Below are positions 26,247 to 34,025 of a DNA stretch of 41,137 bases, one piece after another. Numbering within the stretch: the first letter of the stretch is position 1; every line of letters starts with the position of its first letter. A program made the position numbers and the translations under genes. The notes beneath the pieces are model-generated. The model ran no database searches, had not been told where the DNA came from, and worked only from the letters and a program-made list of their open reading frames with translations. Source of the stretch: Acidobacteriota bacterium (GTDB taxonomy: Bacteria; Acidobacteriota; Terriglobia; Bryobacterales; Bryobacteraceae); the NCBI GenBank assembly GCA_005808475.1, contig SYLY01000084.1, forward strand, positions 1 through 41,137. Reading direction: 5' to 3'.

Positions 26247-26848
26247 CCGGGATCGTGTTCCTACTTGAGGAAGAATCGGCGCGAGTGTTATTGGAGGCCG
26301 TCGTCGAGCGGATTCGGCCGCCCGCTTCGACAACGGCGGTCCGGTACGTGGTGTTCGAAGGCAAGCAGGACCTTTCGCGAAGGCTCGGGCGCCGGCTTGC
26401 CGGATATGTCAACACGAACGCACACTTCATCGTGCTCAGGGATCAGGATGCCTCGGACTGCCGAACCGTGAAAAGCGACCTGAAGAGAGTGTGCCAAACT
26501 GCCGGGCGGCCCCAAGCCATCGTCCGGATCGCATGCCGCGAACTGGAGGCCTTCTACCTGGGCGATCTGGCGGCTGTCGAAAACGGACTCGGAGTTCGCG
26601 GACTCGCCACCAAGGCGGACAAGGCGAAGTTCCGGAATCCGGACGCCATTCCATCTCCATCCATCGAACTGGCGAGACTCACCAAATCGGCTTATCAGAA
26701 GGTCGCTGGCTCGCGCGCCATCGCGCCGCACCTCGATCTCGATGCACCCCGCTCGCGCAGCTTTCGGCACTTGATCGCCGCCATACGCGCCGCTCTCGAA
26801 GGAACCGGCGCCAAGCGCCCGCGTACCGCCAGAGCGCGCGGGAACTGA
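26243..26848 (+). CDS. DUF4276 (TOPRIM-like) protein, partner of the ATPase
   Basis: 201 residues from the TTG at 26243, which overlaps the ATPase stop (TTGA). This start gives MTGIVFLLEEES, matching how the family begins; GTG 26255 is the alternative. DUF4276 marks are the early LLEEES, FEGKQDLSRRL, VLRDQDASDCRTVK and VRIACRELEAFYLGDLAAVE. The early Glu and the D-x-D with nearby acidic residues fit a TOPRIM-like metal site, which would make this a nuclease. ATPase plus DUF4276 pairs resemble other two-gene ATPase/TOPRIM antiviral systems such as OLD-type and PARIS, but I know of no demonstrated role for this exact pair. The C-terminal RPRTARARGN tail is basic. A perfect hairpin covers the stop. 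Confidence 0.82.
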   Translation: MTGIVFLLEEESARVLLEAVVERIRPPASTTAVRYVVFEGKQDLSRRLGRRLAGYVNTNAHFIVLRDQDASDCRTVKSDLKRVCQTAGRPQAIVRIACRELEAFYLGDLAAVENGLGVRGLATKADKAKFRNPDAIPSPSIELARLTKSAYQKVAGSRAIAPHLDLDAPRSRSFRHLIAAIRAALEGTGAKRPRTARARGN

Positions 26849-26858
26849 GTCCCGCGCG
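26835..26858. terminator. 9-bp bidirectional hairpin between convergent genes
   Basis: Arms CGCGCGGGA (26835-26843) and TCCCGCGCG (26850-26858) pair perfectly around ACTGAG, which contains the TGA stop of the DUF4276 gene. The aminotransferase stop is 2 bases beyond. There is no U-tract on either side. Confidence 0.6.
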
Positions 26859-26860
26859 TA

Positions 26861-28138
26861 TCAGAACGACCGGTCGAGCCGCGCCAGAAATTCGTCGATA
26901 TCCGATTTGCCGATATTCAACGGCGGCGTGATCCGCAGCACGTTGCCGTACAGGCCGCCCTTGCCAATCAGGATGCCATTGGCGCGCGCCGCCTCGAGAA
27001 CAGCGCCGGCCTTCGAAGCGTCCGGCGCGCGCGATGCACGGTCCGACACCAGTTCGAGCGCCTGCATCAGCCCCATGCCGCGTACCTCGCCGATCGCGGC
27101 ATGCTTTTCCGCCAGCGCCTCGAGCCCCGCGCGAAGGTGCGCGCCCGCGTCCGCCGCGTTCGCCAGCAGGTTCTTCTCCTCGATGAAATCGAGCACCGCG
27201 AGCGCCGCCGTCGACGTGACCGGATTCCCGCCGAACGTCGAGATCGTGGGAGCGGGCACCGCCTTGGCGACCGCGTCAGCCGCCAGCGTCAGCCCGATCG
27301 GCGATCCGTTCGCCAACCCCTTCGCGCTGGTAATGATGTCGGGGGTGAAGCCATACTGTTCGCAGCCCCACCATTTGCCGCCGGTGCGTCCCCAGGCGGT
27401 CTGCACCTCGTCGGATATGATCAGTCCGCCGTGCTTGCGCACGATCCCCGCCACGATCTGAAAGTACTCCTTCGGCGGCGTAACGAACCCGCCGACCCCC
27501 TGGATCGGTTCGGCGAGAAACGCGGCCGGCCGGCCCGAGGTCGTCGTCTTGATCACATCCTCCACGTCGCGCGCGCAGCGCACGTCGCACTCGGGATACT
27601 TCAGGCCGAACGGGCAGCGATAGCAGTAGGCGTTGTGCGCGAACACGATTCCCGGCTGCGGCGATCCCGCCACTCGCCACGCCAGATTGCCGGTGACCGC
27701 CATCGCCAGATTCGACCTCCCATGATAGGAGTGGCGCAACGCGATGATCTCGTTCGAACCCGTGTAGCACCGCGCCGCCACGATCGCCGTTTCATTGGCC
27801 TCGGTGCCGGAATTGGTGATCATCGAACGCGTCAGCTTGCCTTCCGGCGAGATCGACGCCAGCTTCTTGGCCAGCCGGGCCAAGGGCTCGGTGACGTAGA
27901 CCGTCGACGTGTGCTGCAGCTTGTCGAGTTGCGCGTGCACGCGGGCGTTGACGAAGTCGTTGCAATGGCCGACGCTGACGGTCAGGATGCCGCCGAAGAA
28001 GTCGAGGTACTGGCGGCCGTCGATGTCCCACATCCACTGGTCCTTGGCGTGGGAAATCACCAACGGTTCGGCGTAGTAGTGGAACACCGCCGGGAAAAGG
28101 AACTCGCGATCGGCGAGGAGAATTTCTTCCTTGGTCAT
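26861..28138 (-). CDS. class-III PLP aminotransferase (AGXT2-like)
   Basis: 425 residues. Fold type I, class III: TNSGTEANETAI, LRHSYHGRS, FLAEPIQGVGGF, LIISDEVQTAWGRTG with the PLP Asp243, and the Schiff-base Lys273 in TSAKGLANG. The segment YCYRCPFGLKYPECDVRCA is typical of alanine-glyoxylate aminotransferase 2 and related beta-amino-acid transaminases, so a reaction between an amino donor such as alanine or beta-aminoisobutyrate and a keto acid is likely. The exact substrate is open. I chose ATG 28138 because it overlaps the stop of the DtxR-like gene (ATGA); a GTG-type extension 13 codons upstream is less likely. Translation is coupled to the regulator. Confidence 0.88.
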   Translation of the reverse strand: MTKEEILLADREFLFPAVFHYYAEPLVISHAKDQWMWDIDGRQYLDFFGGILTVSVGHCNDFVNARVHAQLDKLQHTSTVYVTEPLARLAKKLASISPEGKLTRSMITNSGTEANETAIVAARCYTGSNEIIALRHSYHGRSNLAMAVTGNLAWRVAGSPQPGIVFAHNAYCYRCPFGLKYPECDVRCARDVEDVIKTTTSGRPAAFLAEPIQGVGGFVTPPKEYFQIVAGIVRKHGGLIISDEVQTAWGRTGGKWWGCEQYGFTPDIITSAKGLANGSPIGLTLAADAVAKAVPAPTISTFGGNPVTSTAALAVLDFIEEKNLLANAADAGAHLRAGLEALAEKHAAIGEVRGMGLMQALELVSDRASRAPDASKAGAVLEAARANGILIGKGGLYGNVLRITPPLNIGKSDIDEFLARLDRSF

Positions 28139-28815
28139 CTCGATGCTCCCGCGGGGACGGCTTCCGGCTTCACCCACACTTTGCGCGCCACGGCGCCGCC
28201 GATTTGCACGGGGCGCCCGCCAACGCTGAAGCTGATCGTGTCGTCGTAGTTGCGGCCCGCCACGTCGAGTTCGGCGCCCGGCTGAACGTCCAGGCCGTCG
28301 AGAAACTCGAGCAGGCGGCGGTCGCGCTCGTAGACGCTCACCACTTTCACGCGCGTTGGCCCTTCGGTCTCGGCGAGAGTCAGCCAGCCGCGGCGGCGCC
28401 GCTCGCCGGGCGAGTCGACCTCGGCGTCGTTACCGTGCGGACAGGCTTGGCCGTCGCCCAGCCGCTTGATCAGCAGCCGCTCGAAGTCCTCGGAAACGGC
28501 GTGTTCCAGCCGCTCGGCCTCGTCGTGAACCTTGTACCACTCCATGCCGAAAATCTCGGTGAGCATGCGCTCGATGAGATGGTGGCGGTGGAGGATGCGG
28601 TCCGCGATCTTGCGGCCCTCGACGGTCAGCAGGATGTGGCCCTCGGCGCCGACTTCGATGCAGGCGTCGCGCTTCAGCCGCCGGATCGCCATGGTGACGG
28701 CGGGCGGTGAGACTTCGAGCCAACGTGCCAGCGTGGCGGCGATCACGACTTCGCCTTCCGCCTCGGCCTCCGCGATCGCCTTGAGGTAGTTTTCCTTTGA
28801 GACGGTGATTTTCAC
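28135..28815 (-). CDS. DtxR/MntR-family metal-dependent transcriptional regulator
   Basis: 226 residues. The N-terminal winged helix (SKENYLKAIAEAE to VTMAIRRLKRDACIEVGAEGHILLT) is followed by the dimer and metal domain (HRHHLIERMLTEIFGMEWYKVHDEAERLEH) with His78, Glu101, Glu104 and His105 at MntR/DtxR ligand positions. The position of DtxR Cys102 is Glu, as in MntR. The N-terminal MntR ligands Asp8 and Glu11 are replaced by Asn9 and Lys12, so one site may be altered. CPHGND is followed by an SH3-like FeoA domain. These proteins repress metal uptake genes when loaded with Fe or Mn. Here it is coupled to an aminotransferase, not a transporter. Upstream is a 30-base gap to a sulfatase gene on the same strand. 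Confidence 0.88.
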   Translation of the reverse strand: MKITVSKENYLKAIAEAEAEGEVVIAATLARWLEVSPPAVTMAIRRLKRDACIEVGAEGHILLTVEGRKIADRILHRHHLIERMLTEIFGMEWYKVHDEAERLEHAVSEDFERLLIKRLGDGQACPHGNDAEVDSPGERRRRGWLTLAETEGPTRVKVVSVYERDRRLLEFLDGLDVQPGAELDVAGRNYDDTISFSVGGRPVQIGGAVARKVWVKPEAVPAGASR

Positions 28816-28845
28816 GCTGCTTGTCCGATTGTACCGCCGCCCGGC

Positions 28846-30189
28846 TCAGGCTTTCTTCTTCTTCCGCCCGCCCTTCTTCCGAGCGCCGCCCTCGTCCTCG
28901 GGGCCGCCCTTGCCGATTCGAGGCTTCATCTCCGCGCGCCACCGGTCGAACTCCGCCTTCAATTCGCGCACTCGGTCCGGCTGGCGCGCGGCGAGATCCG
29001 CCTTCTCCGAAGGGTCGCTCTCGAGGTCGAACAGTTCGAGCTTGCCCGCGTTGTCCACCAGCTTCCAGCGGCCCATCCGAACGGCGCGCTTCTCCTCGTC
29101 CCCGTCCCAGAACAGACGATCATGCACCGGCGAACGCGGCCGGCCTTCGAGCGCCGCGGATAGATCCTTGCCGTCGTGGACCCGGCCGGCGGGCGGCGAG
29201 ACTCCGGCCGCGCGCGCGGCCGTGGCGAACAGGTCGAACGTCATCACCGGATCCTTACAGACCGTGCCCGCCTTGGCATGGCCAAGCCAACGGATCATGT
29301 ACGGCACGCGGATGCCGCCCTCGTAGACGCTGTGCTTGTAGTCGCGCAGCGAGCCGTTGTTCGACGCGTTGTTGCGGGCGCCGCCGTTGTCGGACACGAA
29401 CGCGACCAACGTATCCCGCTCGAGTCCGCGCCGCTTCAGTTCGTCGAGCACGCGTCCCACGGCGGCATCCTCGTGCTCTAGCATCGCGAGATAGGTGTCG
29501 CGCTCGCGGCGGCCGGTGTCGTATTTGCGGACCGTCGCGGGCGGAGCCTGCAGCGGAAAGTGGACGGCGTTGAACGCCAGATACAAAAAGAACGGCCGCG
29601 CCTCGTTGCGCGCGACGAACGCAGCCGCCTCGCGACCGAGGTTGTCGGTGAGGTAGCCGGTGTCCGCGATCGGCTTGCCGTCGCGCCAGATCGATTGGTG
29701 CGGCTCGGACGAAGGCTTCAAGTCGAAGTAGTCGTGCGCGCCGTGGCCGAGAAATCCGTAGAACTCGTCGAAACCGCGCTTCAGCGGATGATACGCGGGT
29801 TCGATGCCGAGATGCCACTTTCCCACCGCCATGGTTCGGTAGCCAGCCGGGCGCAGCAGATCCGCGAGCGTCGTTTCGCCCAGTGGCAGTCCTTCCCGCG
29901 AATCGGAGGCTGTGTAGAAACCGAAACGCTGCTGATAACGTCCGGTCAACAACTGCGCCCGCGTGGGCGCGCACACGTAGGCTCCCGCGTAACCGGCTTC
30001 GAATCGAACGCCCTCGCGCGCGATGCGATCGATCTGGGGCGTCTTCACCTCCGGCGGATGCGGATAGGCGCTCGTGTCGCCGTACCCGTGGTCGTCGGTC
30101 ACGATGAACACCACGTTCGGCGGACGGCGCGCCTGAGCCGCGGCCGCTCCCGCCAGACTCGCCAGAAACGTTCTGCGCGCGATCTCCAT
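28846..30189 (-). CDS. exported type I sulfatase with lysine-rich tail
   Basis: 447 residues. The signal (MEIARRTFLASLAGAAAAQA) is Tat-like. NVVFIVTDDHGYGDTS supplies metal Asp residues, and YVCAPTRAQLLTGRYQQRFG carries the C-x-P-x-R motif with Cys73 for formylglycine. MAVGKWHLG, FNAVHFPLQAPP and VAFVSDNGGARNN are typical arylsulfatase A-like active-site segments. It differs clearly from the sulfatase at 23653, so the two likely attack different sulfate esters. The C-terminus ends in a lysine cluster (RKKGGRKKKKA), unusual for the family and perhaps a surface or polyanion-binding tail. GGAGGT lies about 9 bases before the ATG. It diverges from the oxidoreductase gene with only 38 bases between them. 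Confidence 0.93.
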   Translation of the reverse strand: MEIARRTFLASLAGAAAAQARRPPNVVFIVTDDHGYGDTSAYPHPPEVKTPQIDRIAREGVRFEAGYAGAYVCAPTRAQLLTGRYQQRFGFYTASDSREGLPLGETTLADLLRPAGYRTMAVGKWHLGIEPAYHPLKRGFDEFYGFLGHGAHDYFDLKPSSEPHQSIWRDGKPIADTGYLTDNLGREAAAFVARNEARPFFLYLAFNAVHFPLQAPPATVRKYDTGRRERDTYLAMLEHEDAAVGRVLDELKRRGLERDTLVAFVSDNGGARNNASNNGSLRDYKHSVYEGGIRVPYMIRWLGHAKAGTVCKDPVMTFDLFATAARAAGVSPPAGRVHDGKDLSAALEGRPRSPVHDRLFWDGDEEKRAVRMGRWKLVDNAGKLELFDLESDPSEKADLAARQPDRVRELKAEFDRWRAEMKPRIGKGGPEDEGGARKKGGRKKKKA

Positions 30190-30227
30190 GCGATTCCACC
30201 TCCAGTGCGATACCTTTAGAGTTTCCT

Positions 30228-31550
30228 ATGAATCCGACTCGCAGGCAATTCGTCTCGACAGCCGGGGCCACGGCCGTCTACTCCCTCGCCGCCGCCCCTC
30301 GCAAAGCGAAAGGCGCGCCCGGTTCGCCGAACTCCCAGATCCCGGTCGCGTTCATCGGAAGCGGCATTCGCGGCACGCAGTTGATCGACGACTTCAAGGC
30401 CGTCGATGGTCTCCGATTCCCCGCGGTCTGCGACCTCTACGACGGCTGCCTGGCGCGCGCCAAGGAACAGATCGCGCCCGACATCGCCGTGACCAAGGAC
30501 TATCGCGCCATCCTCGACCGCAAGGACGTCGACGCGGTGGTGATCGCGGTGCCGGACCATCTGCACAAGCGCCTGGTGCTCGACGCTCTGTCGGCCGGCA
30601 AACACGTCTATATCGAAAAGCCGATGACGTGGAGCCTCGAGGAGGGCCCCGAGTTGATCGCCGCGGAAAAGGCGAGCGGCAAGGTGTTGCAGGTGGGAAG
30701 CCAGCACAAGACCTCGGCGATGGCGGCCAAGGCACGCGAGTTGGTGCAGTCCGGCGCGCTCGGCAAGGTGACGATGGTTCGCATGAGCAACCATCGCAAC
30801 AACGCGCAAGGCGCCTGGAAGTACGAGATTCCGCCCGACGCCTCGCCGTCCACGGTGGACTGGAAGCGCTTCCTCGGCGACCGCCCGTCTCGCGCCTTCG
30901 ATCCCCGCGTGTTCTTCCAATGGCGCTGCTGGTGGGAGTTTTCCGGCGGCGTCGCGACGGACCTGTTCGTGCATCTGCTGACGTGGCTGCACGAGGTGAT
31001 GAACGTGAAGGCGCCAGTGGCCGCTGCCTCTCACGGCGGTCTGCATTTCTGGAAAGACGGCCGCGACGTGCCCGACGTGCTCAACTCCGTGTTCGAGTAC
31101 GAAGAGGGCTTCATCGCGGATATGTACGTGCACCTGGCGAACTCCTTCCCTGCCCCCAGCCACGTGATCATGGGGACCAAGGGGAGCCTGGTCGACGCGG
31201 GCAACAAGCTCATCTTCCACGACGAGGCGGTGGATTCCGGCGTGCAGGCGTACGGCACGCTGCAGTGGCCGAAAGAAGCGCGCACCAACTACTTCACCGC
31301 GAAAGGCTGGACCCCGGACGGCCGCCCCAAGACAGTGTCCAAGCGCAAGGAGCCCGATGAGATCGTGGTGCCGCGCGGGCTGTCGCACGCGGGCGTGTTC
31401 ATCCAATCGATCCGCGACCGCAAGCCGAGCCGCGAGAACGCGACCGAAGGCCACCTGGCGGCCGGCGCCGCGCATGTCGCCAACGAGTCCTACCGCAGAG
31501 GCCGCAAGTTGAAGTGGGACTGGAAGGCGAACACGGTTTCGGAGGCGTAA
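30228..31550 (+). CDS. Tat-exported Gfo/Idh/MocA family oxidoreductase
   Basis: 440 residues. A Tat signal (TRRQFVSTAGATAVYSLA) precedes a Rossmann domain with VAFIGSGIRGTQL (nucleotide loop, Gly44-Gly49) and the family catalytic EKPMTW at 130. The C-terminal alpha/beta domain includes VFFQWRCWWEFSGGVATDLFVHL, with Asp and His in the region where this family has its active-site residues. It would oxidise or reduce a sugar-type substrate with bound NAD(P). Exported members such as glucose-fructose oxidoreductase carry their cofactor through Tat, which fits here. The ATG has no clear Shine-Dalgarno; TTTAGA lies 10 bases upstream. The TAA stop directly abuts the stop of the convergent glycosidase. 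Confidence 0.92.
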   Translation: MNPTRRQFVSTAGATAVYSLAAAPRKAKGAPGSPNSQIPVAFIGSGIRGTQLIDDFKAVDGLRFPAVCDLYDGCLARAKEQIAPDIAVTKDYRAILDRKDVDAVVIAVPDHLHKRLVLDALSAGKHVYIEKPMTWSLEEGPELIAAEKASGKVLQVGSQHKTSAMAAKARELVQSGALGKVTMVRMSNHRNNAQGAWKYEIPPDASPSTVDWKRFLGDRPSRAFDPRVFFQWRCWWEFSGGVATDLFVHLLTWLHEVMNVKAPVAAASHGGLHFWKDGRDVPDVLNSVFEYEEGFIADMYVHLANSFPAPSHVIMGTKGSLVDAGNKLIFHDEAVDSGVQAYGTLQWPKEARTNYFTAKGWTPDGRPKTVSKRKEPDEIVVPRGLSHAGVFIQSIRDRKPSRENATEGHLAAGAAHVANESYRRGRKLKWDWKANTVSEA

Positions 31551-34025
31551 TTACCGCACCGTCACGGGAAACACGCGACTCCACCCGCTGACGATCTCCC
31601 GGATCGCCACCGTCCACTGTCCCGTCGCGTCGTTCATCGCGATGGGCCAGCGCCAACTTTCGCGGAAGTTCCCCGAATAGTGGCGCGCGAGCTTGCGTTC
31701 CGGATCGAGAATCTCGATATGGTAGACCCGCGCCGGTCCCGGTGTCCGCGCGCCGAACTCCACGATCGAGCCCCGTGCCGCTTCCCGGGGAGCCGCGATT
31801 GCGGGCTCCTCCAACGCTCGCGGCGAAAGCGCGAACACGCGCGGCTCGTACGGATCGAGCGTCACGTCGAGCGCCGCCACTCGCCCCAGCGCCTTGCCCC
31901 GGCGCACGTCGTACACGTGCGACTCGCGCGGCAAGCGGACCTTCAACTCGCGCACCCGCTCGAAGCGCTGGTTCGACTTGAAGTCGGGCGGCCCCAGTTC
32001 GTCCACCCGAAGCTGCGGATTGGTATGCAGCGCGATCAGCGTGACATCGCCGAAACGGAACGTGTGCGTCTCCACGCCCGAACCCGAATCCACGCGCACC
32101 GCCGGGACCAGCCCCATGCGCTCGAACGCCTTGCGAGCCGCATTGGCCGCGGCGCTCTCCTTGCCGGCAACGCGGTCCCGATGGTAGTCCAGGATGCCGC
32201 CCTCGAACTTCGTCATCGGAACGCCAGCCAGACGCGGCTCCGGCAACTTGCGGCCGTGCTCGTCGTACTCGCCGGGCGCAGTGGCGCTGACGATCGTTCC
32301 GCCCCGCGCCGCGAACTCGCGGATCGCCGCCGCTTCGGCCTCGCTGAGCGAGTTCGAATCGGGCAGGATCAGCGCGCGATACCCGCCTCGCAACAAGCGG
32401 CCTTGCTCCACCTCGCCGTAGGACACGAAGTCGTACTGCAGGCCCGCGTCCTCGATCAGGCGGCAGTACGACTCGCGTAGCCGCAGGAAATCGCTGTCCA
32501 GCCGCTCGGTGCTTGCCGTTCGCCGCAGCCACGCGTCGCCCTTCGGTTGGTGTTGGCGCATCCACGCCGTGCGCATGCTCGCCTGCGAGTAGTGGATCGC
32601 GATGGGATCGGAGAGCCGGCGCGCGTTGGCGAACAACATGCCGGTGCCGTTGCGGAGTTCGTTGTAGTAGGAACGCACCTCGGCGCCGCGCGCGCCCACC
32701 GAGCCGTCCTCGGCCACGAAACCCTTCTTGTCGTCCCAGATGATCATGCCGCGATTCCCGTGCAGCATCTCGTACCAGACGCGATGCTTCTCCCACGGGC
32801 CCGTGGCGAACGACGTGGTGACCACCGGCGTCTCCGGCGCCAGCGAACGAATGATCTCGATATTGTTTCCGATGTCGTAGGGTTCGAAGAACGTGAGCGC
32901 CTTGGCCAGCCGCGCGTAGTCGTAGCCGCCCCAGCCCGGCATCTGCGCGCCGGCGATGCCCACGTAGGCGCCGGGATCCACGGACTGGACCGCTTTCACG
33001 CCCGCTTCGAGCGCGTCCGCGAAGGCCACGTCCATGAACTCCTTGTGATCGTTCCAGCTCGAGTGGTTGCCATCGGCCCACTTCATCGCCTCGATCGTGG
33101 TGTCGGGCGTCACGGCCTCCCACGCGGTGAAGCTCGACCCCCACTGCTTGTTCAGAGCGGCGAGCGTCCCGTATCGCGAACGGAGCCACGTCCGCATATG
33201 ATCGAGTGCGTAGTCCGAGAAATCGAAATCCCAATACGCGGACAGATCCGCGATGCCGGATTCGTCGCCCAGATCGTAGAACAGCGGCCGGTAGGGCGAG
33301 TGGTCGCGTGCGATGTTGACCAGACGCTCCTTCACTTTCGCGATCCATGCGGGATCCGATAGGCTCGGCCGGCGCTTGAACGCCTCCTTGCTTGATGGAT
33401 CGCGGCGGAACAAGTCCTTCGCCTGATAGAACGGCCAATTCCCCTGTCGATCCGGCCGGTAGCGATGGTACTCGGCGTAGAAATCGGTGGCGTTGTTCTC
33501 GGCGTACCATTGCAGGTCGTTGTCGAACAGGAATCCGGCGGGCGCTTTGTTGCGGCCCACGTACTGGCCCGCGTCGATGCCGAGCGTCTTCAACGTGGTC
33601 CATTGGTGGGCCGGATAGTTCTGCCACATGACGATGCGGTAGTCGCGCCAACCGGCCGGCGGCCGCGCCACGAAGTCGATCCGCGCGGTCTCGTCGCGCT
33701 TGTCCACGGCGTCCCGTTTGTTTTTGCCTTCGAACCGGAAGCGCGCCTCGATGGTGTTCTTCATCGCGGCGGCGCGGCGGAGGTCGAGCGGAAACGCGAT
33801 CTCGGACTCGTCGATGAGTTCCACCGCCAGCGTTCGCTCGTCGACGACGCGCCCGTGCGAGTCGGTCCACTTCCACGACAGTTCGCCGCGGCCGGTGGCG
33901 AGTCCGTTGGTGCGATACACCGCCGTCACCTGCCGGTCGCGTTCGAGCGCGGCGCCCGGGAGCGCGATATCGGCGCCCGAGGCGCATGCGGCGATCAGGA
34001 CGAGACTACTTCGCGAACTCGACAT
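31551..34025 (-). CDS. GH42-like exported glycoside hydrolase
   Basis: 824 residues. The start MSSSRSSLVLIAACASGA is either a Sec signal or, since IAAC is a lipobox, a lipoprotein signal. After a beta domain (about 25-125) comes a TIM-barrel: YDLGDESGIADLSAYWDFDFS, in which Glu of GDES is the likely acid-base position, then YGTLAALNKQWGSSFTAWE, typical of GH42 beta-galactosidases, and VVTTSFATGPWEKHRVWYEMLHGNRGMIIWD. A glutaminase-like trimerisation domain follows (YGEVEQGRLLRGGYRALILPDSNSLSEAEAAAI, FAARGGTIV). The last 200 residues are beta-rich. The usual GH42 motif Asn-Glu is Asp-Glu here and the nucleophile is not certain, so the substrate is open. Its ATG overlaps the end of the M28 gene by 20 bases. 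Confidence 0.82.
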   Translation of the reverse strand: MSSSRSSLVLIAACASGADIALPGAALERDRQVTAVYRTNGLATGRGELSWKWTDSHGRVVDERTLAVELIDESEIAFPLDLRRAAAMKNTIEARFRFEGKNKRDAVDKRDETARIDFVARPPAGWRDYRIVMWQNYPAHQWTTLKTLGIDAGQYVGRNKAPAGFLFDNDLQWYAENNATDFYAEYHRYRPDRQGNWPFYQAKDLFRRDPSSKEAFKRRPSLSDPAWIAKVKERLVNIARDHSPYRPLFYDLGDESGIADLSAYWDFDFSDYALDHMRTWLRSRYGTLAALNKQWGSSFTAWEAVTPDTTIEAMKWADGNHSSWNDHKEFMDVAFADALEAGVKAVQSVDPGAYVGIAGAQMPGWGGYDYARLAKALTFFEPYDIGNNIEIIRSLAPETPVVTTSFATGPWEKHRVWYEMLHGNRGMIIWDDKKGFVAEDGSVGARGAEVRSYYNELRNGTGMLFANARRLSDPIAIHYSQASMRTAWMRQHQPKGDAWLRRTASTERLDSDFLRLRESYCRLIEDAGLQYDFVSYGEVEQGRLLRGGYRALILPDSNSLSEAEAAAIREFAARGGTIVSATAPGEYDEHGRKLPEPRLAGVPMTKFEGGILDYHRDRVAGKESAAANAARKAFERMGLVPAVRVDSGSGVETHTFRFGDVTLIALHTNPQLRVDELGPPDFKSNQRFERVRELKVRLPRESHVYDVRRGKALGRVAALDVTLDPYEPRVFALSPRALEEPAIAAPREAARGSIVEFGARTPGPARVYHIEILDPERKLARHYSGNFRESWRWPIAMNDATGQWTVAIREIVSGWSRVFPVTVR

